Origin: Alistipes sp. Zagget8
GTDB lineage: Bacteria; Bacteroidota; Bacteroidia; Bacteroidales; Rikenellaceae
Length of the DNA stretch: 51,946 nt
Assembly: GCA_001941065.1 (NCBI GenBank)
Contig: MSHJ01000004.1
Span: 1 to 51,946 of the forward strand
Reading direction: 5' to 3'
Part shown: positions 36,511 through 44,244 of the stretch, piece after piece
Layout: every line of letters starts with the position of its first letter
Position numbering within the stretch: the stretch's first letter is position 1
The notes under the pieces: generated by a model
The model's input: only the letters and a program-made list of their open reading frames with translations
Database searches by the model: none
Told to the model about the DNA's origin: nothing
Position numbers and translations under genes: made by a program

Positions 36511-37203
36511 ATGATTTATTCACAGGAAGTGCAGCACATGTGCTGTGTCAAGAAAGGAGCCAACCACCCGTCGGCTCCGATCCCCGAAGAGGGCAAATGG
36601 GTACGGGCGAAAGAGGTCAGCGATATTTCCGGCCTGACACACGGCGTGGGCTGGTGCGCCCCGCAGCAGGGAGCCTGCAAGCTGACGCTCAACATTAAGG
36701 AGGGCATCATTCAGGAGGCGCTCGTCGAAACGCTCGGCTGTTCGGGCATGACCCACTCGGCGGCGATGGCTTCGGAAATCCTGCCGGGCAAGACCATTCT
36801 CGAAGCGCTGAACACCGACCTGGTGTGCGACGCGATCAATACGGCGATGCGGGAGTTGTTTCTGCAGATCGTCTACGGCCGCAGCCAGTCGGCTTTCTCC
36901 GAGGGCGGGCTTGCCGTCGGAGCGTCGCTCGAAGACCTCGGCAAAGGGCTTCGCAGTCAGGTGGGTACGATGTTCGGAACGCTGGCCAAGGGCACGCGCT
37001 ACCTCGAAATGGCCGAAGGTTACTGCACCCGCATGGGACTGGATGCCGACGGCGAGGTGATCGGCTATGAATTCGTCCACATGGGCAAGATGATGGATAT
37101 GGTAAAACAAGGCGTAGATGCCAATGAGGCCCTCGAAAAGGCCAAAGGCTCCTATGGCCGCTTTGCCGAGGCGGTGAAATACATCGATCCCCGCAAAGAG
37201 TAA
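36511..37203 (+). CDS. NifU/IscU-like iron-sulfur scaffold family protein
   Basis: 230 residues from ATG 36511 (MIYSQEVQHMCCVKKGANHPSAP); an upstream TTG at 36490 is possible. The middle has TLGCSGMTHSAAMASEILPGKTILEAL, resembling the GCSAxxAS-x-x-x-x-x-GKTxxEA segment of IscU/NifU N-domains, though with only part of the Cys set. Other Cys are at MCCV, WCAPQQGACKL and LVCDAI. It is 22 bases before the GGGtGRT gene, and the two are found as a pair. A role in Fe-S or metal handling is inference from this similarity. Confidence 0.82.
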   Translation: MIYSQEVQHMCCVKKGANHPSAPIPEEGKWVRAKEVSDISGLTHGVGWCAPQQGACKLTLNIKEGIIQEALVETLGCSGMTHSAAMASEILPGKTILEALNTDLVCDAINTAMRELFLQIVYGRSQSAFSEGGLAVGASLEDLGKGLRSQVGTMFGTLAKGTRYLEMAEGYCTRMGLDADGEVIGYEFVHMGKMMDMVKQGVDANEALEKAKGSYGRFAEAVKYIDPRKE

Positions 37204-37225
37204 AACCCGAAAAATCGACAGTATT

Positions 37226-38224
37226 ATGGAAAATTTGTTTGAAAGTTACGAGCGCCGTATCGACCGGATCGATGCCGTGCTGGCAAAATACGGAATCAAC
37301 GGCATCGAAGGCGCGAAAGTGCTCTGCGACGCCAAGGGCATCGACCCCTACAAAATGTGTGAGCAGACGCAGCCGATCTGCTTCGAGAATGCGAAATGGG
37401 CGTATGTTGTGGGTGCGGCCATCGCCATCAAAAAGGGCTGCAAAACGGCTGCCGAAGCCGCCGAAGCCATCGGCGAAGGGTTGCAGGCGTTCTGCATCCC
37501 CGGATCGGTGGCCGACGACCGCAAGGTCGGTATCGGTCACGGCAATCTGGCTGCCCGCCTGCTGCGCGAGGAGACCGGATGTTTCGCGTTTCTTGCCGGT
37601 CACGAATCGTTCGCGGCGGCGGAAGGTGCCATCAAAATTGCGGAGATGGCGAATAAGGTGCGCAAAAGTCCGCTGCGGGTTATCCTGAACGGATTGGGAA
37701 AGGACGCCGCGCTGATTATTTCGCGCATCAACGGCTTTACCTACGTGCAGACCGAGTTCGATTATGCGACCGGGGAGTTGAAGATCGTGCGCGAGAAAGC
37801 CTATTCCGACGGTCTCCGGGCTAAAGTTCGCTGCTATGGCGTGGACGACGTGCGCGAAGGTGTGGCGGTCATGCACCACGAAAAGGTCGATGTTTCGATC
37901 ACGGGTAACTCGACCAATCCCACCCGCTTCCAGCATCCCGTGGCCGGTACTTACAAGAAGGAGTGCGGCGAGCAGGGCAAGAAATATTTTTCGGTGGCTT
38001 CGGGCGGCGGTACGGGACGCACGCTGCATCCCGACAATATGGCTGCCGGACCGGCATCCTACGGCATGACCGACACGATGGGACGCATGCACTCCGACGC
38101 TCAGTTTGCCGGATCGTCGTCGGTGCCTGCGCACGTCGAGATGATGGGTTTTCTGGGGATGGGCAACAATCCGATGGTCGGCGCTACGGTAGCGGTGGCC
38201 GTTGCCGTCGAGCAGGCCCTGTGA
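37226..38224 (+). CDS. GGGtGRT family protein
   Basis: 332 residues. The name-giving motif is present in SVASGGGTGRTLHPDNMAAG (about residues 256-275). It starts MENLFESYERRIDRIDAVL and has conserved Cys in LCDAKGIDPYKMCEQTQPICF. The protein has no signal peptide and looks cytoplasmic. Its function is unknown; the pairing with the NifU-like gene and the repeated Cys suggest metal cofactor work. It ends with a real TGA stop (38222-38224) followed by a terminator, showing that TGA terminates in the host chromosome. Confidence 0.9.
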   Translation: MENLFESYERRIDRIDAVLAKYGINGIEGAKVLCDAKGIDPYKMCEQTQPICFENAKWAYVVGAAIAIKKGCKTAAEAAEAIGEGLQAFCIPGSVADDRKVGIGHGNLAARLLREETGCFAFLAGHESFAAAEGAIKIAEMANKVRKSPLRVILNGLGKDAALIISRINGFTYVQTEFDYATGELKIVREKAYSDGLRAKVRCYGVDDVREGVAVMHHEKVDVSITGNSTNPTRFQHPVAGTYKKECGEQGKKYFSVASGGGTGRTLHPDNMAAGPASYGMTDTMGRMHSDAQFAGSSSVPAHVEMMGFLGMGNNPMVGATVAVAVAVEQAL

Positions 38225-38241
38225 TTTTTGATCATTGAAGG

Positions 38242-38281
38242 CGGGGCGCACGAGGTTTCATATCTTGTGCGCTCCGTTTTT
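38242..38281 (+). terminator. terminator of the GGGtGRT operon
   Basis: CGGGGCGCACGAG (38242-38254) pairs, with wobbles, to CTTGTGCGCTCCG (38264-38276), followed by five T's. Confidence 0.85.
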
Positions 38282-38363
38282 GCGGTAATAATATATGGAG
38301 AGGCAATAGGGAGGCAGAGCTAAGAAAAGGCTGTTTCTACCTTCGTTTTCGCCGTGTATAAAC

Positions 38364-38401
38364 AAAAAAATCAGTAACCTAATTTCTGTAAGTAGCTGAT
38401 T
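38364..38401 (-). terminator. weak terminator downstream of the left tRNA-Gly
   Basis: Minus-strand AATCAG / CTGATT flank an imperfect inner stem and are followed by seven T's. It is probably the original host 3' end of the tRNA transcript. Confidence 0.5.
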
Positions 38402-38407
38402 CTCATA

Positions 38408-38479
38408 GCGGAAAACGGGATTCGGACCCGCGACCTCAACCTTGGCAAGGTTGCGCTCTACCAACTGAGCTATTTCCGC
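38408..38479 (-). tRNA. tRNA-Gly (GCC), left copy
   Basis: The minus strand folds into a full tRNA of 72 bases without CCA: acceptor GCGGAAA/TTTCCGC, D arm GCTCAGTTGGTAGAGC, anticodon stem CAACC/GGTTG with loop TTGCCAA (anticodon GCC), and T arm. It differs from the right copy by a single base in the T loop (GAAT here, GAGT there). No TAnnTTTG promoter is seen upstream (right side), where the island begins. Confidence 0.93.
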
Positions 38480-38521
38480 AAAACGCGGTAACTGGTTGGT
38501 TTATCTGATTTTACAGCCATA

Positions 38522-38574
38522 TTTCCGAAGATGTTTTACCTTGGTTTTCGCATTGGTTAAACGGATGGTTAAAC
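38522..38574 (+). repeat. left-end arm-type repeats
   Basis: Three copies of GGTWAAAC or its complement: GTTTTACC (38533-38540), GGTTAAAC (38555-38562) and GGTTAAAC (38567-38574). The segment TTTCCGAAGATGTTTTACC (38522-38540) recurs, inverted and with one extra base, at 48336-48355. Paired clusters at both ends suit recombinase arm-binding sites. Apart from these, 38480-38690 shows no gene. Confidence 0.62.
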
Positions 38575-38693
38575 ATTTGCGTCTGTCTGCTGGTTTGTAA
38601 ATGATTGTTAATTAGAGAATTGTTTGATAGGCTAAATAAGTTCTGTAACACGTTCTTTCTTCCATTGGCATAGTGAGTTTATGGTTTTCAAAT

Positions 38694-38726
38694 AAAAACC
38701 TCCCGACCTAAAAGGCCGAAAGGTCG
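38694..38726 (-). terminator. terminator after the 38774-39226 ORF
   Basis: Minus-strand CGACCT (38726-38721) pairs with AGGTCG (38709-38704), followed by GGGAGG and five T's (38698-38694). Confidence 0.5.
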
Positions 38727-38773
38727 TATCGTGTCTTACACAGATAATTGCTTAACTATAACTCCACCGAACG

Positions 38774-39226
38774 CTACTTTGCAAACTGCATCAGATAGTT
38801 TTCGCAAAATCCAGCTAACGGGAATCTTTTTGTTTCCTCCCGTCCGTCGGGCGTGGTGTAATGAAATAATATAGCGTTCGCTTTGACAAGGCAGTCGAAT
38901 AAATTTACCGTTTCGCTCATGCCCTCCATCTTCACCTCGTTAGCGATTATTATTCCTATTGTATCGTCTGTCTCTTTAAGGTCGCTTTTTCACCCGATTA
39001 TTCATTGTTTGTTCTTTACAAGTGCGATTTCAACGGGTTTATTTATGTCCGCTGTTTCAGGAGAGAAAACAAAGTAAAACATTTCGGGATAAATCTCATT
39101 TTGAGGCTTTACGACAATTAAGCCTATTCCCTCTGTCTTGCTCCATTCGACCAACTTGCAAATAGCTTGTTTATCCTCTCATGCGTCGGTCTTTCATTCT
39201 GTTTTCGGTTGTTTGTATCTGTTCAT
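38774..39226 (-). pseudogene. unknown protein, reading frame interrupted only by four TGA codons
   Basis: From ATG 39226 to TAG 38776-38774 the minus strand reads 150 codons with no TAA, TAG or frameshift. Stops inside are all TGA: codons 11, 16, 75 and 79 (at 39196-39194, 39181-39179, 39004-39002, 38992-38990). The local contexts KTE-x-KTDA-x-EDKQ and KNKQ-x-IIG-x-KSDL read naturally with Trp. One TGG is present (codon 28, VEWSKTE). The protein would be a small soluble alpha/beta protein (EGIGLIVVKPQNEIYPEMFY; MSETVNLFDCLVKANAILF; RFPLAGFCENYLMQFAK). It has a good promoter and a terminator. Either UGA is read through (as Trp) or the gene is a recent pseudogene. Confidence 0.68.
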
Positions 39227-39250
39227 TTTAGCTAAAATTTAATTGTTATT

Positions 39251-39289
39251 TTATCTTTATAAAGATAAGATTATTAGCGGAATAAACAA
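39251..39289 (-). promoter_or_regulatory. promoter and palindrome before the TGA-interrupted ORF
   Basis: TTG (39289-39287), 19 bases, then TATCTTTA (39267-39260). The -7 lies in a perfect 18-bp palindrome, TTATCTTTATAAAGATAA (39251-39268), which therefore shows a -7-like motif on both strands. A second palindrome ATTTTAGCTAAAAT covers 39225-39238 at the start codon. Confidence 0.6.
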
Positions 39290-39298
39290 AATAAGAAA

Positions 39299-39353
39299 GT
39301 GACAAACTCTGTAAAAGGGCCTTATAGATTAACCTTTTCACAAAGTCTGTCAC
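39299..39353 (-). terminator. terminator of the surface-protein operon
   Basis: The arms 39299-39318 and 39333-39353 form a stem of about 19 bp with a few mismatches; the minus-strand tail is TTTCTTATTTT. It closes the operon 42375-39382. Confidence 0.72.
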
Positions 39354-39381
39354 TATGTAGGTAGTATGTTATTTGGGTATC

Positions 39382-41361
39382 TTACTCACTAAAATCATAT
39401 CCTATAATGGAATCAGCATAATTGCACCAATTCGTTTTTGTTTTGTATTTATCAACAACAGAATGCGGAACATAAATTTTTACAGGTTTATAAAGTGCGT
39501 CATCCCCTAATGTCGGCGGGGTTAAACTTTTACAATAGAAATTCAAATCATAACATGATGCAAATGCAGATTGGCCTATTTCTGTTACCCCATTTCCAAT
39601 TGTTACATTTACTAAATTGTCACAAAAACTAAATGCTGATTTGCCTATTGTTCCATTTGTGACAGTAACAGATGTTAGTTTCTTACAAGAATGAAATGCA
39701 AAATCTTCAATTGTAAGCACGCTTTGAGGTATGGTAATATTGGACAGATTTGCACAGCTGAAAAATGCGTTAGCACCAATAGAAATCAATCCGTCTGGTA
39801 AAATTATAGAAGCAAGACTACTATGACTTATGCTTTCGGGACGGCCTGGCCCAGTTCCCGTTATGTTTGGATAGAACGCAGATTTGCCTATCGTTTTTAC
39901 ATTTTTCGGGATAACAATAGACACTAAATTATCACAATGATAGAAGGCATTATCGTCAATTGCCGTTAAGCTTGTGAAATATTCAAGTTCTTTAAATGAA
40001 ATAATGTCTGTATTTTCCTTAAATAATGTCCCTATGGATGTTACAGCCGCCGCTTCTCCGTATGATAATTCACCATCCCCATCTGTATCCCAGTTTTTCA
40101 AACAAACTAACTTTACGTTTATATCTTCAAACGTGATAAAATTTGAGGATTGCCCCGTCTTTGAAATGGTGATTATCGTCCCGTCTGCCAATTCAAAATA
40201 AACATTGTTCTCGTCTTGCGTGATTTTAATGCTATCTGCATCCTTGCCATCCTCTCCCGTGGCTTTACCTAACTGCGTCCAATTCGTTCCATTGTCATAG
40301 GAAATCCACCAATAGCCCTCTCGAATTTCGAGTTTGGGCGTAACACCATCTGAACCATCCGCGCCATTATTACCGTCTGTCCCTTGTGCTTTTATCTTCT
40401 GTCCGTCCACAACGATAAACTCTCCGTCCAGCGTCCAATAATAGATGCCGTCCGTGTCTTTCTTCACGCCGATAACGGGCGTATTTCCATCTGCACCGTC
40501 TTTACCGTTATAAATCACAATCGGGTTACTCTTGGCGAACTTAATCGTGTAGCCTACCACCTTGCCGTTCTCGGTCAGCGGGTCTACACTCGTGATATAA
40601 TCGTTGTTTTGGAGTGCTGTCACAATCGTCTGTAATGCCGAAAGGTTGGTATTCGTTTCGTTGCAAAGACGCTGTAAGGCTTCAAAAGCAGACCATGTAG
40701 GCAGTTTGATTTGCGTACCGTCAGCCAATGTAAAGATTACATAGTCGGTGCTGGTTTTATAATCCACGCCCGAAAACATGGAATCCCCACCAACGCCATC
40801 TTCTCCATCTTTACCGTCCTCGCCAGTCGCTTTACCTAACTGCGTCCAATTTGTTCCGTTATTGTAGGAAATAAACCAATAATCGTTTTCGATTTTGAAT
40901 TGCGGGGTTGTGCCGTTTATTCCATTTGTACCGTTTTTGCCCTCGGCTTGGATTTTCTCACCATCGACCACGATATATTCCCCATTCAATGTCCAATAAT
41001 AAACGCCATCCGCATCTTGTTTGACACCGATAGTTGGAGTTGTACCATCTTCACCGTCCTGCCCGTCTTTACCGTGATAGATGGTAATAGGGTTGCCTTT
41101 GCTGAACGTAACCGTATAATCGACCTCTTTACCGTCTTGCATAACGGGTGTTACGCCCGTAACATAATTGTTATTCTGTAATGCTGTTACAATGGTTTGT
41201 AACGATGAAACATTTGTGTTCAATTGCTCACACAATTCTTCTAACGTCGTCAAACGAGTATCTATATCCTGCGATTTGTTCCACAATGCTACGTCGTCAT
41301 AATCCGAGCAGGATGCAAGTGAAAGCATTACGACCGACAAAAGTATAAATAGCTTTTTCAT
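39382..41361 (-). CDS. surface lipoprotein: tandem DUF4988 / collagen-like repeats plus BspA leucine-rich repeats
   Basis: 659 residues. MKKLFILLSVVMLSLASC is a lipoprotein signal (Cys18). Two tandem copies of one module follow: residues about 37-190 and 230-390. Each has a coiled coil (TNVSSLQTIVTALQNNNY / TNLSALQTIVTALQNNDY), a collagen-like GKDGxxG run, and the YYWTLxGEYIVVDG and NGTNWTQLGKATGEDGKD blocks of DUF4988 (PL29 N-terminal) proteins. Residues about 440-650 are BspA-type LRR_5 repeats (LVSIVIPKNVKTIGKSAF, LSNITIPQSVLTIEDFAF). Such proteins are surface exposed and may bind host or glycan targets. It is the last gene of an operon after the PorT-like gene. Confidence 0.9.
   Translation of the reverse strand: MKKLFILLSVVMLSLASCSDYDDVALWNKSQDIDTRLTTLEELCEQLNTNVSSLQTIVTALQNNNYVTGVTPVMQDGKEVDYTVTFSKGNPITIYHGKDGQDGEDGTTPTIGVKQDADGVYYWTLNGEYIVVDGEKIQAEGKNGTNGINGTTPQFKIENDYWFISYNNGTNWTQLGKATGEDGKDGEDGVGGDSMFSGVDYKTSTDYVIFTLADGTQIKLPTWSAFEALQRLCNETNTNLSALQTIVTALQNNDYITSVDPLTENGKVVGYTIKFAKSNPIVIYNGKDGADGNTPVIGVKKDTDGIYYWTLDGEFIVVDGQKIKAQGTDGNNGADGSDGVTPKLEIREGYWWISYDNGTNWTQLGKATGEDGKDADSIKITQDENNVYFELADGTIITISKTGQSSNFITFEDINVKLVCLKNWDTDGDGELSYGEAAAVTSIGTLFKENTDIISFKELEYFTSLTAIDDNAFYHCDNLVSIVIPKNVKTIGKSAFYPNITGTGPGRPESISHSSLASIILPDGLISIGANAFFSCANLSNITIPQSVLTIEDFAFHSCKKLTSVTVTNGTIGKSAFSFCDNLVNVTIGNGVTEIGQSAFASCYDLNFYCKSLTPPTLGDDALYKPVKIYVPHSVVDKYKTKTNWCNYADSIIGYDFSE
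40200..41260 (-). repeat. two direct DNA repeats encoding the duplicated DUF4988 module
   Basis: The module is repeated at DNA level with a period of about 575-580 bases: TTTACCTAACTGCGTCCAAT occurs near 40263 and again near 40837, and other blocks (the TGTCCAATAATA region) recur with similar spacing. This is an internal duplication within the surface-protein gene. Confidence 0.7.
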
Positions 41362-41372
41362 AAGTTGCTGAA

Positions 41373-41999
41373 TTAGAAATTAACACCGACCTTAATAATG
41401 ATGCTCTTGTTTTTGAGTTGCTTGTAACCTATTTTATTACTGTCTGCCCCATAAATAAGGTCTGTCTTGTCGATGTTGAGCAAACCCATTTCATAGGCTA
41501 TTCCGAAATGGAATTTATGAATCGAGGTGCTGACGCCGCACGAAAATCCGAAATCGTGACGAGAGGTGCTGCCATCAGTAAACACCGAGGTTTTTGCTCC
41601 GTCAAATTCCCGTTTACCGCCAAGCCCTACGGCATAGTAAACACTTACGGTAGGTTCAATCGTTACGGATTTACAAGTGTAGATGTGGTAGTTGATTCCG
41701 ATGGGAATTTGCAGGTAGTTGAACGTGGTGGTGCTTTCATCGTGGCCGTTGATTTTGTACCCCTTGCTAATGAAATTCAGTCCTGTTTCAAAATAGAACG
41801 GCAGGGTTCTGCTTAACAGCACTTGGTCTGACACTCCGACCATGTACGAGGGTTTGGCAGAGGTCGAAACGCCATAAGACGTTACCCACGAGGTGTTGAA
41901 TCCCGCACGCAGTCCGACAATGTTTTTGGGATAATCTTGGGCGGTAACGCTGCCCGTAGCAAAAACTGCCCCTAAAAAGGCGATTAGTAATTTCTTCAT
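41373..41999 (-). CDS. PorT-family outer membrane beta-barrel protein
   Basis: 208 residues. MKKLLIAFLGAVFATGSVTAQ is a signal peptide. The rest is amphipathic beta strands with aromatic ends (NIVGLRAGFNTSWVTSYG, PFYFETGLNFISKGYKI, LQIPIGINYHIYT, FGFSCGVSTSIHKFHFGIAYEMGL, SIIIKVGVNF), typical of the small outer membrane beta-barrel (PorT/OmpA-like) family. It is 11 bases before the DUF4988 surface lipoprotein, so it may anchor or help display it. It follows the 115-residue gene by 28 bases. Confidence 0.88.
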   Translation of the reverse strand: MKKLLIAFLGAVFATGSVTAQDYPKNIVGLRAGFNTSWVTSYGVSTSAKPSYMVGVSDQVLLSRTLPFYFETGLNFISKGYKINGHDESTTTFNYLQIPIGINYHIYTCKSVTIEPTVSVYYAVGLGGKREFDGAKTSVFTDGSTSRHDFGFSCGVSTSIHKFHFGIAYEMGLLNIDKTDLIYGADSNKIGYKQLKNKSIIIKVGVNF

Positions 42000-42027
42000 A
42001 TCATTTTAGATTTAATAAGGTTCGTTG

Positions 42028-42375
42028 TCACTCTCCATTCACTATTGTTTCAATTTGACGCGATAATTCTCGGATTGCATCATGGCTATTTCTTTCAGAT
42101 TCGGTTGGATGCAGTTCGTAAATAAGCAATGCACCGATCTCGGCATAAGTTTCTTTGTCATTAGCACGAATTTGAATATTTCCACTTATTGCTGGATAAG
42201 CCGTTTCCGTAAATTCTACTAATTTAGTAGCTACGTGGAGAGCGATTCGTCTTTTAGATGGTAAAGATGATTTACTTGTTAATTCGTCCCATAGTTGTTG
42301 GTAAAGCTTCTGTGTAAGGGGATTTGTCGAGATCTTCTCACGTAACAAATCAAAACTTGATAACGGCATAATCAT
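42028..42375 (-). CDS. hypothetical protein, first gene of the surface-protein operon
   Basis: 115 residues (or 113 from a second ATG). I do not recognise the family. It is mostly helical and hydrophilic without signal peptide: SSFDLLREKISTNPLTQKLYQQLWDEL, RRIALHVATKLVEFTETAYPAISGN, AEIGALLIYELHPTESERNSHDAIRELSRQIETIV. It ends in TGA, followed 28 bases later by the PorT-like gene, which shows TGA acting as stop inside the island. It lies about 40 bases after the terminator-like hairpin of the structured leader, so it may be under antitermination. Confidence 0.7.
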   Translation of the reverse strand: MIMPLSSFDLLREKISTNPLTQKLYQQLWDELTSKSSLPSKRRIALHVATKLVEFTETAYPAISGNIQIRANDKETYAEIGALLIYELHPTESERNSHDAIRELSRQIETIVNGE

Positions 42376-42416
42376 AAATGTTGTACCGTATCAACTCCTA
42401 CTGCGGTGGGTTATAT

Positions 42417-42645
42417 GCAAAAAGAAAGTGTGGAGTTGTTCACTTATTCGATAGGAGGCTCTGGTAAGCCCAAACAGAAATAAGCAACACCCCACACTTG
42501 AGCAGATATATCGAAAGGATATAATCTACACAAGGTGAAGAGCGTTTGTAAGCCTATCCCTCTGTTTTGAAATTTACCAGATTTCCTATCGAGGATTCAG
42601 CGAAACACTTTCACTAATCAATATGTCTGCCACCTGTTCGGTGAC
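42417..42645 (-). ncRNA. candidate bistable leader RNA with terminator
   Basis: On the minus strand, behind a good promoter, two competing structures are seen. T: AAGTGTGG (42499-42492) pairs with CCACACTT (42433-42426), extended by GTTG/CAAC and CTTATT/AATAAG, and is followed by the T-rich tail CTTTCTTTTTGC, so it looks like a terminator. P1: 42591-42561 pairs with 42478-42449 in three blocks (CGATAGGA/TCCTATCG, TCTGGTAA/TTACCAGA, CAAAACAGA/TCTGTTTG), about 24 bp. The P1 3' strand is exactly the loop of T, with no spare bases at either junction, so both helices cannot easily coexist. It may be a riboswitch-like leader of the downstream operon or a free-standing RNA. No known family recognised. 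This fills most of the 414-base gap 42376-42789. Confidence 0.6.
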
Positions 42646-42649
42646 AGCG

Positions 42650-42678
42650 CAAAGTTAGAAAATGTTTTTGAATTACAA
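42650..42678 (-). promoter_or_regulatory. promoter of the candidate leader RNA and surface operon
   Basis: TTG (42678-42676), 18 bases, then TAACTTTG (42657-42650). Just downstream, CTGTCACC/GGTGGCAG (42647-42627) forms an 8-bp hairpin near the predicted 5' end. Confidence 0.68.
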
Positions 42679-42727
42679 TGCTCTCCGCTGGGGTGTTGCC
42701 GTTAAATTTTGTTGCAAAGTTCTTGAA

Positions 42728-42775
42728 AACAAAGTTTCTATCCAATAGTCGGGAGTATGGAATCGAAACTTTGTT
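42728..42775 (-). terminator. inverted repeat after the 98-residue gene
   Basis: AACAAAGTTTC (42728-42738) and GAAACTTTGTT (42765-42775) are perfect inverted arms; on the minus strand the second arm runs into TTTTC. It likely ends the transcript of the upstream small gene. Confidence 0.5.
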
Positions 42776-42789
42776 AGTTGTAAGTTGGG

Positions 42790-43086
42790 TTAATCGTTCC
42801 CGCAGATTTCTTGTATTACGCCGTCCATGTAAATAGCCTGCCCACTCGTCAGCCGTCCCCACCAGCGACATCCTAATTCGTCGATGATAACCTCGCCCTG
42901 CTCTCGGAGGCGTTCGGCCAGCCACGGAGTAACGAGCCACCATTCCAACACCTCGTCTCCGTTAAAGGGATAGAGGTATTCCTCGTCGATTTTCCCCGCT
43001 TGGATCAGCTCCTCGATAACCGTACTTTGTCCCCATAAAACATGAATGTCCGTAATTCGTTTGGCTCTCTCTTGTGTTTCGTACAT
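42790..43086 (-). CDS. hypothetical protein, Trp-rich small acidic protein
   Basis: 98 residues. No family recognised. It starts MYETQERAKRITDIHVLWGQ, contains YPFNGDEVLEWWLVTPWLAERL and CRWWGRL, and ends in TAA. Six tryptophans are all encoded by TGG, in contrast with the TGA-interrupted frames elsewhere on the island. The charge pattern and size suggest a soluble accessory protein of a mobile element. Confidence 0.68.
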   Translation of the reverse strand: MYETQERAKRITDIHVLWGQSTVIEELIQAGKIDEEYLYPFNGDEVLEWWLVTPWLAERLREQGEVIIDELGCRWWGRLTSGQAIYMDGVIQEICGND

Positions 43087-43297
43087 AGCGATTAAGTTTT
43101 ATTCTTCGGTTATCAGTAGTAATCCAACTTCATGTAATATCAATAATTTTATGCTGTTATATGGTTTCGGATGCAGATAGGGGTGGCTTGTTTTATGTGG
43201 AATCCTATTAAATGGGATGGATGAAATTTCGGTTTTCTATCTGAAAAGGGGGAGGGGTGAAAAATAGGGATTGTCTGCTCGGTCGGAGCATATAAAC

Positions 43298-43324
43298 AAA
43301 AAAGCTATCCTTTTTAAGGATAGC
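43298..43324 (-). terminator. terminator of the 230-residue gene
   Basis: GCTATCCTT (43324-43316 on the minus strand) pairs with AAGGATAGC (43312-43304), followed by six T's. The rest of 43087-43353 shows nothing coding. Confidence 0.85.
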
Positions 43325-43353
43325 CATAAACTATGTGAAATAGTAAAATTATC

Positions 43354-44046
43354 TCAATTAGTCCCTCCCATTAATTTCTTAATTTCATCAATAGTCGAAT
43401 TCAATATCATAGGCACTCCATTTTCTTTAGGTTGTAAATAGCTTACGTCTTGACCTTTGTAAACATCTACCGCAATGCAATATTGGGGATTTATTATGCG
43501 ATCTTTTGAAAAATGAGCATTCAGATATAACCAAAGAATATTCGCAAACATGCCTAATTCATCCTTGCTAAACCCGTTCAATTTAGCAATGAACCAAATA
43601 GCACCGACTTCTTTTTTGCCGTCTTTTTCAAATTCAAAAACACAATTCGGAGTTACTTGCAGTTGTAGCCCTCTAACCGTTAGTAATTGATTATCTTTGG
43701 ATTGTTTTAGAAAATCAATTTTGGAATTCGGCCGCCATTTATTTGAATCAATGTCCTCAAAAGAATATAAGATGTTAATATTTCTTTTGTACATTGTTTT
43801 TGCAACTTTCGTTGCATCAAATTTCTCCTCTAATTCACTTCTTCTATCCAGAACAGGTTGTAAGTCATTATGTTTAAATGATTGAACAATAGCACTCACC
43901 GAACTAACCCAATAATCACCGCCGCCCTCTGCCTCCGATTCCACTCTATTAAGTTTTAAGTTTAGTGCAAAATTTTGTTTTGCTCGGTCTGATTTACGTC
44001 TGAAATCAACAAGTTCCTTGATGTTTAATTTTCGCATAATATTCAT
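43354..44046 (-). CDS. hypothetical protein of unknown family
   Basis: 230 residues, or 227 from the ATG at 44037 (MRKLNIKELVDFRRKSDRAKQ). No domain recognised and no signal peptide. It is soluble, with an N-terminal basic helix, a GGGDYWVSSVSAIVQSF segment, and a mixed alpha/beta C-terminal half (GLQLQVTPNCVFEFE, VGAIWFIAKLNGFSKDELGMFANILWLYL, YCIAVDVYKGQ). It is AT-rich, ends with TGA and has four Trp, all TGG, so it follows the standard code. It is a single-gene unit with a strong terminator. An inverted repeat TGGCT/AGCCA at about 44072-44088 precedes it. Confidence 0.7.
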   Translation of the reverse strand: MNIMRKLNIKELVDFRRKSDRAKQNFALNLKLNRVESEAEGGGDYWVSSVSAIVQSFKHNDLQPVLDRRSELEEKFDATKVAKTMYKRNINILYSFEDIDSNKWRPNSKIDFLKQSKDNQLLTVRGLQLQVTPNCVFEFEKDGKKEVGAIWFIAKLNGFSKDELGMFANILWLYLNAHFSKDRIINPQYCIAVDVYKGQDVSYLQPKENGVPMILNSTIDEIKKLMGGTN

Positions 44047-44244
44047 TTTAAGTTTGTAGGTTTGTTGGCTATTTATGAGCCATCAAATAGCATGCAAATC
44101 ACTGAAAATAGATATTTTAGATGTAAAATAAGTCATATTGACCTGTTAGATAATTGATGCATGCCAGATTGACACGTGACGAGTAATTTTGTCATGCTTC
44201 AAAAAGGCTGAATTTTGTTCCAAATAATTTGCCATAGGGATTAT

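Noticed and set aside
42614..42943. 109-codon minus-strand ORF over the leader promoter
   Set aside because: Overlaps the better 98-residue gene in another frame and crosses an inverted repeat and promoter.
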